The notes under the pieces are model-generated. The model searched no databases. It was given only the letters and a program-made list of their open reading frames with translations, and was not told the origin of the DNA. A stretch of 12,675 bases of DNA. Source: HGM11368 sp051883415. GTDB lineage: Bacteria > Bacillota > Clostridia > Christensenellales > UBA3700. Where the stretch lies: NCBI GenBank assembly GCA_051883415.1, contig JBJETR010000033.1, forward strand, positions 1 through 12,675, written 5' to 3'. Of the stretch, positions 1-7,987 are shown one piece after another. How positions within the stretch are numbered: position 1 is the stretch's first letter; each line of letters starts with the position of its first letter. Both the position numbers and the translations under genes were made by a program.

Positions 1-3000
1 GCAGGGTTGTATCTATACAACTGCCAATATCCTGCCTCAACTGCCTTCTTCATTTCGAGTTGGCTATTGGACATATTGATACCGTGGTTGATACATGGAG
101 CGTAAGCGATGATGAGGGATGGTCCGTCGTATGCTTCTGCTTCCTTGATAGCCTTGAGGCATTGGTTCATGTTGGCACCCATAGAGATTTGGGAAACGTA
201 AACGTATCCGTAGCTCATAGCAATCTTGCCGAGGTCTTTCTTCTTGGTAATCTTACCGCCTGCGGCAAACTTAGCAACTGCACCCGTAGGAGAAGACTTG
301 GAAGCTTGTCCGCCGGTATTAGAGTAAACTTCGGTATCGAGAACGATGACGTTGACGTCTTCGCCCATTGCGAGCACGTGGTCGAGTCCGCCGAAGCCGA
401 TATCGTATGCCCAACCGTCACCACCGAAGATCCAAATAGACTTCTTGATATAGCAGTCTTTTGCATCTGCTATAGCGGTGAGGAGAGCTTTCTTCTCAGC
501 ATCGGTTTCTGCAGCTGCGATAGCGTCGATATTTGCCTTAACTGCTGCGGAAGCAACCTTGTTAGCCTCAACGTCCTTGTAGGTGTCGAGCCAATTGTTG
601 AAGAGTGCGGCGGTATTGTCGTCAACGCCTAGAGCCATAACGGCTTGCATATCTTCTGCAACCTTGCCTCTACGTTGAGCGTAAGCGATATTCATACCGT
701 AACCGAATTCTGCGTTGTCTTCGAACAAGCTGTTGCCCCAAGCAGGACCGTTGCCGTTTTCGTCTTTGCAGTAAGGGCAGGTAGGAGCGGAACCACCATA
801 GATAGAAGAGCAGCCCGTTGCGTTGGCAACAACCATTCTATCGCCGAACATTTGGGTGATAACTTTGAGATAAGGAGTTTCTCCACAACCTGCGCAAGCA
901 CCCGAGAACTCGAAGTATGGTCTGTTGAGCTGGCTGCCGAGAACGGTATCTCTCTTGACAGGAGCGTCGGTTGCAGGGAGGGTTTGGCTGAAGTTCCAAT
1001 TGTTTGCTTCGCCCGCATTGATAGCCTTGTCGAGGTCAACCATAACGAGAGCCTTTTCTTTAGCAGGGCAGATGTTGGCACAGCTTCCGCAACCCGTACA
1101 GTCGAGAACGCTGACTTGCATACGGAATTTGTAACCCTTAGCAGGCTTGCTGTCTACTACCGCGAATGTGTCAGGAGCACCTGCAAGCTTCTCTTCCTTT
1201 TGAACGACAGGTCTGATACAAGCGTGTGGACAAACGAAAGAACATTGGTTACATTGGATACAGTTGGAGCTAATCCATTGAGGAACTTTGACTGCTACGC
1301 CACGCTTTTCGAATTGGGTAGTAGCGGTAGGCACGCAACCGTCTGCGTTAGGCAAGAATGCCGATACAGGGAGCTTGTCGCCCTCTTGAGCAAGGATTGG
1401 AGCGATGATTTCGTTGAAGTACTTGTCATCGGTCACCTTAGCTACGGTTGCACCGGTAGTAGCCTCTGCCCAAGACTCAGGATATTTGATTTCTACGATA
1501 TTGCTGATAGCGTTGTCGATAGCTGCAAAGTTTTGGTTGACAACCTTTTCGCCCTTCTTGGAGAAGGATTTTACAACAAACTCTTTCATGTGCTTTTCTG
1601 CCTCAGCGTAGTCGATTACGCCGGAGAGCTTGAAGAAGCAAGCTTGCATTGCCGTAGAGATACGGTTGCCGAGTCCTATTTCGCTAACGACTTTGATAGC
1701 GTCGATATTGTAGAATTTGATGTGCTTCTTAGCGATAAGACGCTTCATGGAAGCAGGAAGCTTTTCTTCCATTTCTTCTACCGTCCAAGGGCTGTTGAGC
1801 AAGAAGGTACCGCCGTCCTTGAGGGAAGAAATCATATCGTATTTGATAACGTAAGAAGAGTTGTGGCAAGCCACGAAGTCTGCATGGTCGATGAGATATG
1901 CGCTTCTGATTGGGGTGTCGCCGAATCTAAGGTGAGATACGGTGATACCGCCCGACTTCTTGGAGTCGTAAGCGAAGTATGCTTGAGCATACTTCTCGGT
2001 GTAGTTACCGATAATCTTGATAGAGTTTTTGTTGCTACCTACGGTACCGTCGGAGCCAAGTCCGTAGAACTTGCAGCTGATTGCGTCTGCAGGAGAAGCG
2101 TCGATGACGTCCTTAACTTCCAAAGAAGTACCGGTCACGTCGTCTACGATACCAACGGTAAAGTGGTTCTTAGGAGCACCGCTAGCCATATTTTGGTAGA
2201 TAGCGTTGACCATAGAAGGAGTGAATTCTTTGCTACCGAGACCAAATCTTCCGCCGACAACGTTGATGTTTCTCTTAGCTTCTGCAACGGCAGCAACTAC
2301 GTCGAGGTAGAGTGGTTCGCCTGCGCTACCACATTCTTTTACTCTGTCGAGTACGGTGATGTTCTTGACGCTAGCAGGGATAGCAGCGGCAAACTTGTCT
2401 ACTGCAAAAGGTCTGAAGAGTCTTACTTTGATAAGTCCGACCTTAGCGCCCTTAGCGTTGAGGTAATCAACGGTCTCGGCAATGGTCTCTGCACCGCTAC
2501 CCATAACGACGATGACGTTCTCTGCGTCAGGTGCGCCGTAGTAGTCGTAGAGGTTGTAGCTACGTCCCGTAATCTTAGCAACGTCTTGCATTGCTTCTTC
2601 TACGATAGCAGGCACGTTGTTGTAATAGGTGTTGCAAGCTTCTCTATTTTGGAAATAGATATCAGGGTTTTGAGCCGTACCTTTTTGGGTTGGGTGCTCA
2701 GGGTTGAGAGCACGCTTCTTGAAGTCGGCTACGTATTGAGCGTATTTGCTGTTGAAGGTAGGCAAAATGTCTGCGTAATCAATCATCTCAATCTTAGATA
2801 CTTCGTGCGAGGTACGGAAACCGTCGAAGAAGTGCAAGAAAGGAACTCTAGATTTGAGGGTTGCAAAGTGCGCTACCAAAGCCAAGTCCATAACTTCTTG
2901 TACAGAGTTGGAGCAGAGCATAGCAAATCCCGTTTGACGACAAGCCATAACGTCGCTGTGGTCGCCGAAAATGTTGAGTGCGTGATACGCAAGAGCTCTA

Positions 3001-3335
3001 GCACTTACGTGGAACACGCAAGGAGTCAACTCACCTGCGATTTTGTACATATTAGGAATCATAAGCAACAAGCCTTGGCTTGCCGTAAAGGTAGAAGTCA
3101 AAGCACCTGCCATCAAAGAACCGTGTACGGCTCCGGCAGCACCCGCTTCGGATTCCATTTCTGCCAATCTCAATACCTGACCGAAAAGATTTTTTCTGCC
3201 TTGGTTTGCCCACTCATCGCAGTTTTCTGCCATAGGGGAAGACGGAGTAATAGGATAGATAGCCGCTACTTCGCTAAAAGCATACGCAATATGTGCGGCA
3301 GCCGTATTACCGTCGATAGTCATTTTTTTGCCCAT
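1..3335 (-). CDS. nifJ: Pyruvate:ferredoxin (flavodoxin) oxidoreductase, 3' end cut by window edge
   Basis: Oxidatively decarboxylates pyruvate with CoA to acetyl-CoA and CO2, passing electrons to ferredoxin or flavodoxin; a cytoplasmic TPP and iron-sulfur enzyme central to anaerobic carbon metabolism. Read on the minus strand, 1111 codons are visible; the family is usually about 1170-1200 residues, so only the last several dozen are missing. The N-terminal domain carries YPITPSSP at residues 27-34, with the threonine that contacts pyruvate. Two 4Fe-4S motifs of the CxxCxxCxxxCP type have cysteines at 692/695/698/702 and 746/749/752/756. CAGCGETPY starts at C814 in the C-terminal TPP domain, where C814 and C817 are expected ligands of the proximal cluster. 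The TPP/Mg motif GDGW begins at 972. The ATG at 3335 is preceded by GGAGGT (3341-3346) with a 5-nt gap and a good promoter. An internal Met at codon 5 is a possible but less likely start. Codon use suggests high expression. The gene is divergent from the ECF operon. Confidence 0.97.
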   Translation of the reverse strand, partial: MGKKMTIDGNTAAAHIAYAFSEVAAIYPITPSSPMAENCDEWANQGRKNLFGQVLRLAEMESEAGAAGAVHGSLMAGALTSTFTASQGLLLMIPNMYKIAGELTPCVFHVSARALAYHALNIFGDHSDVMACRQTGFAMLCSNSVQEVMDLALVAHFATLKSRVPFLHFFDGFRTSHEVSKIEMIDYADILPTFNSKYAQYVADFKKRALNPEHPTQKGTAQNPDIYFQNREACNTYYNNVPAIVEEAMQDVAKITGRSYNLYDYYGAPDAENVIVVMGSGAETIAETVDYLNAKGAKVGLIKVRLFRPFAVDKFAAAIPASVKNITVLDRVKECGSAGEPLYLDVVAAVAEAKRNINVVGGRFGLGSKEFTPSMVNAIYQNMASGAPKNHFTVGIVDDVTGTSLEVKDVIDASPADAISCKFYGLGSDGTVGSNKNSIKIIGNYTEKYAQAYFAYDSKKSGGITVSHLRFGDTPIRSAYLIDHADFVACHNSSYVIKYDMISSLKDGGTFLLNSPWTVEEMEEKLPASMKRLIAKKHIKFYNIDAIKVVSEIGLGNRISTAMQACFFKLSGVIDYAEAEKHMKEFVVKSFSKKGEKVVNQNFAAIDNAISNIVEIKYPESWAEATTGATVAKVTDDKYFNEIIAPILAQEGDKLPVSAFLPNADGCVPTATTQFEKRGVAVKVPQWISSNCIQCNQCSFVCPHACIRPVVQKEEKLAGAPDTFAVVDSKPAKGYKFRMQVSVLDCTGCGSCANICPAKEKALVMVDLDKAINAGEANNWNFSQTLPATDAPVKRDTVLGSQLNRPYFEFSGACAGCGETPYLKVITQMFGDRMVVANATGCSSIYGGSAPTCPYCKDENGNGPAWGNSLFEDNAEFGYGMNIAYAQRRGKVAEDMQAVMALGVDDNTAALFNNWLDTYKDVEANKVASAAVKANIDAIAAAETDAEKKALLTAIADAKDCYIKKSIWIFGGDGWAYDIGFGGLDHVLAMGEDVNVIVLDTEVYSNTGGQASKSSPTGAVAKFAAGGKITKKKDLGKIAMSYGYVYVSQISMGANMNQCLKAIKEAEAYDGPSLIIAYAPCINHGINMSNSQLEMKKAVEAGYWQLYRYNP

Positions 3336-3389
3336 ATAGTACCTCCGTATAAAGTATAAAATATAGTGTTAATTCGTTTAACCTTATCT

Positions 3390-3418
3390 ATTATAATATA
3401 TATCTGCGGGTTAGTCAA
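3390..3418 (-). promoter_or_regulatory. Promoter of the pyruvate:ferredoxin oxidoreductase gene
   Basis: On the minus strand, TTGACT (3418-3413) is followed by a 17-nt spacer and a perfect TATAAT (3395-3390). This predicts a transcription start near 3383 and a 5' leader of about 48 nt that includes the GGAGGT ribosome binding site. A second TTGACA (3477-3472) followed by TATAAT (3451-3446) lies upstream, but its 20-nt spacer makes it a weaker candidate. Confidence 0.75.
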
Positions 3419-3496
3419 ACTTTTTGTGAGTTCTATGTAGTAATTATTATAAAAAATAAAATTACATATCTTGTCAATTATATGGCTACAATTAGG

Positions 3497-3525
3497 TTGA
3501 AATCCAAAGTAAAATGTGGTAAAAT
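3497..3525 (+). promoter_or_regulatory. Promoter of the ECF transporter operon
   Basis: TTGAAA (3497-3502), a 17-nt spacer and TAAAAT (3520-3525) form a good sigma-A-type promoter. The predicted start, near 3532, leaves a leader of only about 17 nt carrying GGAG (3541-3544). This supports the ATG at 3549 as the start and argues against the in-frame GTG at 3516, which would lie upstream of the transcript start. The leader is too short for a riboswitch. Between this and the divergent promoter (3419-3496) I see only AT-rich sequence with no strong dyad. Confidence 0.65.
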
Positions 3526-3548
3526 ATATTGGAAAATTTTGGAGAAGT

Positions 3549-4385
3549 ATGCCGATTATACAATTACAAAACGTATCCTATACTTACAATGCGGGCTCTC
3601 GAGATAAGGTGGAAGCCGTCAAAGACGTGACGCTTCAAATCGAAGAGGGCAGTTTTGTTGCACTCGTCGGTCACAACGGCAGTGGTAAGAGCACGCTTGC
3701 CAAGTTGCTCAACGGCTTGCTTTTGCCTACCTCGGGTAGCGTGAGCATTTACGGTATCGATACCAAACAAGGCGACAGTATATACGAAATTAGAAAAAAC
3801 GTGGGCATGGTATTCCAAAATCCCGACAACCAAATGATAGCCTCGATAGTCGAGGACGATATAGCCTTTGGTCCCGAAAATCTCGGTGTTCCGAGAGAAG
3901 AAATAATTAGACGAGTGGATTGGGCTTTGGAAAAAGTGGGTATGTCGGAACACAAAAAGGGTACGCCGTTCAAGATGAGTGGCGGACAAAAGCAAAGACT
4001 CGCCATTGCGGGAGTGCTTGCCATCAAACCTAAGGTTTTGGTGCTGGACGAGTCCACGGCTATGCTAGATCCGAGAGGACGAAGAGAAGTCATGCAAGTG
4101 GCTAAAGAACTCAATAGGCAAGAGGGTATCACCGTCATCAACATCACTCACTATATGGACGAGGCGTTGGGTGCGGATAGGCTTATCGTTATGAACGAAG
4201 GAAAAATCGTGTTGGACGACACTCCGTCCAAGGTCTTCGCTCAGCATGAATATCTAAGGTCTATCAAATTGTCGGTACCGCCCGTTACCGCACTTGCCGT
4301 CAGACTTGCCGAGCAAGGCGTGCCTATCGATACGGCGGTCACTACTAAAGAAGAATTGGTGGAGGAATTATGTCGATTGTTGTAA
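3549..4385 (+). CDS. ecfA1: ECF transporter energy-coupling ATPase EcfA1
   Basis: One of the two ATPases of the energy-coupling factor module, which powers uptake of vitamins and micronutrients bound by separate S components; it acts at the inner face of the membrane with EcfA2 and EcfT. The 278-residue protein has, in order, Walker A GHNGSGKST (41-49), Q-loop Q90 in FQNPDNQ (a sequence typical of ECF ATPases), signature MSGGQ (143-147), Walker B VLVLDE (163-168) and H-loop H201. Walker B is followed by ST, a variation on the common A/P-T. The start is set at 3549 by the GGAG just upstream, the promoter position and the usual family N-terminus. The stop overlaps ecfA2 by 16 nt, indicating translational coupling. 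The order ecfA1-ecfA2-ecfT supports naming this A1. The substrate cannot be inferred because no S component is nearby. Confidence 0.93.
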   Translation: MPIIQLQNVSYTYNAGSRDKVEAVKDVTLQIEEGSFVALVGHNGSGKSTLAKLLNGLLLPTSGSVSIYGIDTKQGDSIYEIRKNVGMVFQNPDNQMIASIVEDDIAFGPENLGVPREEIIRRVDWALEKVGMSEHKKGTPFKMSGGQKQRLAIAGVLAIKPKVLVLDESTAMLDPRGRREVMQVAKELNRQEGITVINITHYMDEALGADRLIVMNEGKIVLDDTPSKVFAQHEYLRSIKLSVPPVTALAVRLAEQGVPIDTAVTTKEELVEELCRLL

Positions 4386-5287
4386 AAAATCTTTCCTTTA
4401 CCTACGGCAACGGAACTGCCTATCAAAAGAAGGCTCTCGACGATATTAACCTCATAATCAACGAGGGGGACTTCGTTGGTATAGTTGGGCATACAGGCAG
4501 CGGCAAGTCCACCTTTATACAACATCTAAACGGACTTATCAAACCGCAAGTCGGACAGGTGCAAGTCTTCGATATTTTGCTCACCAATGCTAAGAAACCC
4601 AAACCCGACCTAAGACGACTCAGAGGCTCGGTGGGTATGGTGTTCCAATATCCCGAATATCAACTGTTTGAAGAGAGCGTATATAAGGACGTAGCATTTG
4701 GACCAAAGAACCTTGGGCTTAGCGACGAAGAAATCAAAGTAAGAGTAAAAGAAGCCATAGAACTAGTCGGACTCGATTACGACAAAGTCAAGGACAGAGC
4801 GCCTTTTGAATTGTCCGGCGGACAAAAGCGTAGAGTTGCCATTGCGGGTATCATCGCTATGCGACCAAAGGTATTGATACTCGACGAGCCGTCGGCAGGA
4901 CTTGATCCGTACGGCAAAGAGCAGATACTCAGTCTTATCACACGTCTAAAAAAGGACGTATGTCCGACGATAGTAGTTATATCTCACGACATTGACGAAA
5001 TCACTCGCTTTGCAAGTAGAATAGTCGTATTCAACGAATCGAAAATCGCTTACGATATACCGATGAGTGAACTTTTTGAAAAAGAAGAAGAGTTGACGGC
5101 AATGGGCTTGGATATTCCTACAGCTGTCAAAATCAAAAAGGATTTGGCAAAAAAAGGCATTGATTTGCAAGGGACAATTGTCAACGAAAACGACCTCGAA
5201 AAAGCAATAATCAACGCATATAAGTCGAAACATATCGACAAAAATGCAATTGCCGGCAATCCTAACGACGGAGGTGAAGAGATATGA
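4370..5287 (+). CDS. ecfA2: ECF transporter energy-coupling ATPase EcfA2
   Basis: Second ATPase of the ECF module, expected to pair with EcfA1 beneath EcfT. The 305-residue protein shows Walker A GHTGSGKST (40-48), Q-loop Q93 in FQYPEYQLF (the version typical of EcfA2), signature LSGGQ (148-152), Walker B VLILDE (168-173) and H-loop H206. The start is preceded by GGAGGA (4361-4366) inside the end of ecfA1. It is somewhat longer than many homologues because of a polar C-terminal tail after about residue 288. The end of that tail (DGGEEI) is encoded by the sequence that also serves as the strong ribosome binding site of ecfT. Its stop overlaps the ecfT start by 4 nt (ATGA). Confidence 0.94.
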   Translation: MSIVVKNLSFTYGNGTAYQKKALDDINLIINEGDFVGIVGHTGSGKSTFIQHLNGLIKPQVGQVQVFDILLTNAKKPKPDLRRLRGSVGMVFQYPEYQLFEESVYKDVAFGPKNLGLSDEEIKVRVKEAIELVGLDYDKVKDRAPFELSGGQKRRVAIAGIIAMRPKVLILDEPSAGLDPYGKEQILSLITRLKKDVCPTIVVISHDIDEITRFASRIVVFNESKIAYDIPMSELFEKEEELTAMGLDIPTAVKIKKDLAKKGIDLQGTIVNENDLEKAIINAYKSKHIDKNAIAGNPNDGGEEI

Positions 5288-6150
5288 AAGACGTCACCTT
5301 CGGTCAATATTATCCTGCCGAATCGGTAATCCATAGACTCGATGCAAGAGCCAAAATTATATTCAGTCTATTGTATATGATAGGCATATTTTTCGTAGTG
5401 TCCTACACTATGTATCTTGCCGTATTTATCTTTTTGGTCAGTGTGGTTGCTCTGGCTAAGATACCGCTCAAACTCATGTTCAAGTCGGTCAAAGCCATAC
5501 TGTTTATATTGTTTTTTACCGCTATCATCAACGTGTTATTCTACAAGCAAGGCAACGTGTTGGTTGAGTGGTGGAAGATACGTATTACCGACGAGGGCAT
5601 CAACTTTGCAGTCAAAATGGTGCTTAGATTGTCTTTGCTCGTTATGGGTACGAGTTTGCTTACGTTTACGACCACGCCTACCGCGCTCACCGATGCAATA
5701 GAGAGCTTGCTCAAGCCTCTCACCTATATCAAAGTGCCCGTGCACGACCTTGCAATCATTATGAGCATTGCGCTCAGATTTATCCCGGGACTCATCGAAG
5801 AAACCGACAAGATTATGATGGCGCAAAAGGCGAGAGGTGCCAACCTCGACACAGGCAACTTCGTGCAAAAAATCAAGGCTATGCTACCCGTACTTATACC
5901 GCTTTTTGTCAGTGCCTTTCGTAGAGCCGACGAACTTGCAGACGCCCTTGACAGCAGATGCTACAACGCTTCGCCTAACCGCACCAAAATGAAGGTACTC
6001 AAATACGAGTGGCGAGATTTGGTAGGATTGCTAATAGTGGTTGCCCTATTCGTGGCAATTTTGCTAGACAAATATCTCGTGGGCGGAGAAGGAATTTTTG
6101 TAGGAATTGATAGACTTATCACACAATGGATAAGGGGATTGGTGGGCTGA
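5284..6150 (+). CDS. ecfT: ECF transporter transmembrane coupling protein EcfT
   Basis: Integral membrane subunit that links the two ATPases to exchangeable S components. The 288-residue protein has hydrophobic segments at roughly 25-40, 42-58, 70-87, 110-128 and 245-265. The long cytoplasmic coupling region between the last two carries the ARG signature at 183-185 (AQKARGAN) and a second arginine motif, DSR, at 223-225 (ADALDSRCY). In the family these motifs sit on the two coupling helices that dock into grooves of the ATPases. The start is supported by GGAGGTGA (5270-5277) with a 6-nt gap, nearly perfect for the 16S 3' end. It overlaps ecfA2 by 4 nt and touches truA by 1 nt (TGATG), so the four genes are almost certainly co-translated. 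Confidence 0.93.
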   Translation: MKDVTFGQYYPAESVIHRLDARAKIIFSLLYMIGIFFVVSYTMYLAVFIFLVSVVALAKIPLKLMFKSVKAILFILFFTAIINVLFYKQGNVLVEWWKIRITDEGINFAVKMVLRLSLLVMGTSLLTFTTTPTALTDAIESLLKPLTYIKVPVHDLAIIMSIALRFIPGLIEETDKIMMAQKARGANLDTGNFVQKIKAMLPVLIPLFVSAFRRADELADALDSRCYNASPNRTKMKVLKYEWRDLVGLLIVVALFVAILLDKYLVGGEGIFVGIDRLITQWIRGLVG

Positions 6151-6896
6151 TGAGATACGCTATTACCATATGCTACGACGGTGAAGCCTACTACGGTTTT
6201 CAAAGACAAGAGGGCTTGCCGACAATCCAACAAAAGCTAGAAGAGGCTATCTCTACCAAGCTCAACAAGCCTATCGAGATAGTGGCAAGCGGAAGAACCG
6301 ACGCGGGAGTGCACGCTCTCGGACAAGTGGCGCACTTTGATAGCGACGTTGAACTCGACTGCGACAACTTCGGTTATAGCGTCAACACACTTTTGCCTCA
6401 CGATATCGCTATAGTGGCTTGTCGCAAGGTAAGAGACGACTTTCACGCTCGTTTTGACGCAGTGGCAAAGACCTATCGTTATCGCATAATTTTGTCCAAA
6501 ATCCATAGACCAATCGAGAGAAGATACTTCCATATTTGCTTCTACGACTTGAATATTGACAAGATGCGTGAGGCGTGTAAGTACTTAATCGGCGAGCATG
6601 ACTTCAGAAGCTTTATGCTAACCGACAATACCAAAGAAAATACCGTCAGGACGATATACGACTTGCATATCGAATACGACGAAGATAAGGGCATAATCGA
6701 CGTTGTGGTCAAGGGCAATGGGTTTTTGCACAATATGGTGCGCAATATTGCGGGGACTTTGGTCGACGTTGGCAGAGGAAGATTTGCACCCGAGCAGGTC
6801 AAGGATATTTTGAAAGCCCAAAAAAGAAGCGCCGCAGGCAAGACTTTGGAAGGCAAAGCCTTGTATCTAGAAAGCGTAGAATACGAAAATTTTTAA
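6150..6896 (+). CDS. truA: tRNA pseudouridine synthase A
   Basis: Converts uridines at positions 38-40 of the tRNA anticodon stem-loop to pseudouridine. The 248-residue length matches the family. The conserved block GRTDAGVHALGQ (48-59) contains the catalytic aspartate D51, equivalent to D60 of the E. coli enzyme. DFHARF (97-102) and KTYRY (107-111) follow, the latter with the conserved active-site tyrosine Y109. The C-terminal FLHNMVRNIAGTL segment is also typical. I chose the ATG at 6150 over the in-frame ATG at 6126 because it aligns with the usual N-terminus (MRYAITICYDG) and forms the TGATG junction with ecfT. The upstream site is only a modest GGTGG (6141-6145), consistent with translational coupling. 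No terminator is visible after the stop, so some readthrough into rplM-rpsI is likely. Confidence 0.95.
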   Translation: MRYAITICYDGEAYYGFQRQEGLPTIQQKLEEAISTKLNKPIEIVASGRTDAGVHALGQVAHFDSDVELDCDNFGYSVNTLLPHDIAIVACRKVRDDFHARFDAVAKTYRYRIILSKIHRPIERRYFHICFYDLNIDKMREACKYLIGEHDFRSFMLTDNTKENTVRTIYDLHIEYDEDKGIIDVVVKGNGFLHNMVRNIAGTLVDVGRGRFAPEQVKDILKAQKRSAAGKTLEGKALYLESVEYENF

Positions 6897-6935
6897 TAAA
6901 TATCGTATATTATCGCAAAAAACACTTAAAATTGA

Positions 6936-6964
6936 TTGACATTTTGTAAAATATTTAATAAAAT
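6936..6964 (+). promoter_or_regulatory. Promoter of rplM-rpsI
   Basis: A perfect TTGACA (6936-6941), a 17-nt spacer and TAAAAT (6959-6964) give one of the strongest promoter matches in the window. The predicted transcription start is about 6971, so the mRNA leader would be roughly 75 nt and begin just before the structured leader described next. Confidence 0.75.
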
Positions 6965-6970
6965 TAACGA

Positions 6971-7033
6971 GCATTTGTATGTGTGTCAAAGAACTAGCCC
7001 CTTGGAGATACACGCCAAGTATAAAATATTGAT
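6971..7033 (+). ncRNA. Candidate ribosomal protein L13 leader (autoregulatory 5' UTR)
   Basis: The stretch between the predicted start and the rplM ribosome binding site can fold. CTTGG (7001-7005) pairs with CCAAG (7015-7019) around a 9-nt loop. Part of that loop, ATACA (7008-7012), is complementary to TGTAT at 6976-6980, and ACAC (7010-7013) to GTGT at 6981-6984, which would form a pseudoknot. An L13 leader family that senses L13 is known upstream of rplM-rpsI in low-GC Gram-positive bacteria. Position and size match, but I assign it by context and could not test it against the family model. Confidence 0.5.
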
Positions 7034-7045
7034 GGAGGAAAGACC

Positions 7046-7474
7046 ATGAAGACATATATGGCAAAAGCTGAAGAAGTAAAGAGAAATTGGTATGTCGTAG
7101 ATGCTACGGATATGGTATTGGGTAGATTGGCAAGCAACGTTGCCAGCGTACTTAGAGGCAAAAATAAGCCTACTTATACCCCTAACGTAGATTGCGGTGA
7201 CCACGTTATCGTCATCAACTGCGACAAGGTAGTTTTGACGGGTAAAAAGTTGGAGCAAAAATACCACACCTACCACACGGGATACGTTGGTGGTTTGAAG
7301 CAAATTCAATACAAAAAGATGATGGAAGAAAAAGCCGACCAAGCAGTTATGCTTGCAGTTAAGGGCATGCTTCCTAAGAACGCTCTCGGCAGACAAATGA
7401 TCAAGAAGCTTAGAGTATACAAGGGTGCAGAGCACAATCATCAAGCTCAACAACCTATAGAATTGAAATTCTGA
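7046..7474 (+). CDS. rplM: Large ribosomal subunit protein L13 (uL13)
   Basis: Component of the 50S subunit that binds 23S rRNA early in assembly. The 142-residue protein is close to the usual length of 142-147. It has the typical N-terminal block (WYVVDATDMVLGRLAS, 15-30), a central GDHVIVINCDKVVLTGKK segment, and the C-terminal family signature region with KGMLPKN, LGR and LRVYKG, ending in NHQAQQP. The start is set by GGAGGA (7034-7039) with a 6-nt gap. It is followed 15 nt later by rpsI, the near-universal bacterial partner. In related bacteria the leader is thought to bind L13 itself for feedback control. Codons TTA, CTA and TCA are absent, as expected for a highly expressed gene. Confidence 0.97.
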   Translation: MKTYMAKAEEVKRNWYVVDATDMVLGRLASNVASVLRGKNKPTYTPNVDCGDHVIVINCDKVVLTGKKLEQKYHTYHTGYVGGLKQIQYKKMMEEKADQAVMLAVKGMLPKNALGRQMIKKLRVYKGAEHNHQAQQPIELKF

Positions 7475-7489
7475 TAAGGAGATAAGACT

Positions 7490-7906
7490 ATGGCTACTAA
7501 GAAGACTAAGAAAAAAGTACAATTCTGGGGAACAGGCAGAAGAAAGAAAGCTATCGCTAGAGTAAGACTTATCCCTGAAGGAAACGGCGCTATCAGCATC
7601 AACAAGAGAAGTCTTGACGATTACTTTGGCGGTCTTGACACTCTCAAATACATTGTCAACCAACCACTCGCTCTCGTTGGAGCTAGCGACAAGTACGACG
7701 TTGTTGTCAACGTATACGGCGGTGGAGCAACCGGTCAAGCAGGTGCTATCAGACACGGTATTTCCAGAGCTTTGGTTCTTGCAGACGAGGATACTAAGTC
7801 GGCTCTCAAAGCAGCAGGCTTCTTGACTCGTGATCCAAGAGCAAAAGAAAGAAAGAAGTACGGTCTCAAGAAGGCAAGAAAAGCACCACAATTCAGCAAG
7901 AGATAA
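7490..7906 (+). CDS. rpsI: Small ribosomal subunit protein S9 (uS9)
   Basis: Component of the 30S head whose C-terminal tail reaches the P-site tRNA. The 138-residue protein has the family block GTGRRKKAIARVRL (14-27), the core GGGATGQAGAIRHGISRAL (77-95), and the basic tail RDPRAKERKKYGLKKARK ending in FSKR, whose terminal lysine-arginine is the tRNA-contacting end. The N-terminus is about eight residues longer than the most compact homologues and lysine rich (MATKKTKKK), which is common in Bacillota. AAGGAG (7476-7481) sits 8 nt before the ATG. The gene shares a transcript with rplM and is followed closely by a strong terminator. Confidence 0.97.
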   Translation: MATKKTKKKVQFWGTGRRKKAIARVRLIPEGNGAISINKRSLDDYFGGLDTLKYIVNQPLALVGASDKYDVVVNVYGGGATGQAGAIRHGISRALVLADEDTKSALKAAGFLTRDPRAKERKKYGLKKARKAPQFSKR

Positions 7907-7924
7907 TCGTATCGAATTTTGCCT

Positions 7925-7955
7925 ATCCCTCTCCAAATCGGAGAGGGATTTTTTT
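7925..7955 (+). terminator. Rho-independent terminator of rplM-rpsI
   Basis: A perfect 10-bp stem, ATCCCTCTCC (7925-7934) with GGAGAGGGAT (7940-7949), has a 5-nt loop AAATC and runs into seven T residues (7949-7955). It lies 18 nt after the rpsI stop and separates this operon from the exporter genes. Confidence 0.93.
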
Positions 7956-7987
7956 GACAAAATATCTATATAAGATGTAATAATATA

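Noticed and set aside
645..3359. Plus-strand open frame of 904 codons opposite PFOR.
   Set aside because: It is in exact register with PFOR codons and open only because PFOR lacks TTA, CTA and TCA there; the protein is low quality, with many Cys, Ser and Arg and no recognisable motifs, and has no ribosome binding site of note.
3419..3496. Imperfect inverted repeat ATGTAGTAATT / AATTACAT between the divergent promoters as a shared operator.
   Set aside because: The arms are AT-rich, need a 2-nt bulge and match no operator I can name; chance is adequate.
3516..3548. Upstream GTG start for ecfA1, adding 11 residues.
   Set aside because: It overlaps the likely -10 region and lies upstream of the predicted transcript start, and the ATG at 3549 has its own GGAG and a standard family N-terminus.
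6126..6149. Upstream ATG start for truA, adding eight residues.
   Set aside because: It lies inside the ecfT coding end; the ATG at 6150 matches the family N-terminus and forms a TGATG coupled junction.
6986..7960. Minus-strand open frame of 324 codons opposite rplM-rpsI.
   Set aside because: Same codon-bias artefact: it spans two real ribosomal protein genes, their spacer and the terminator.
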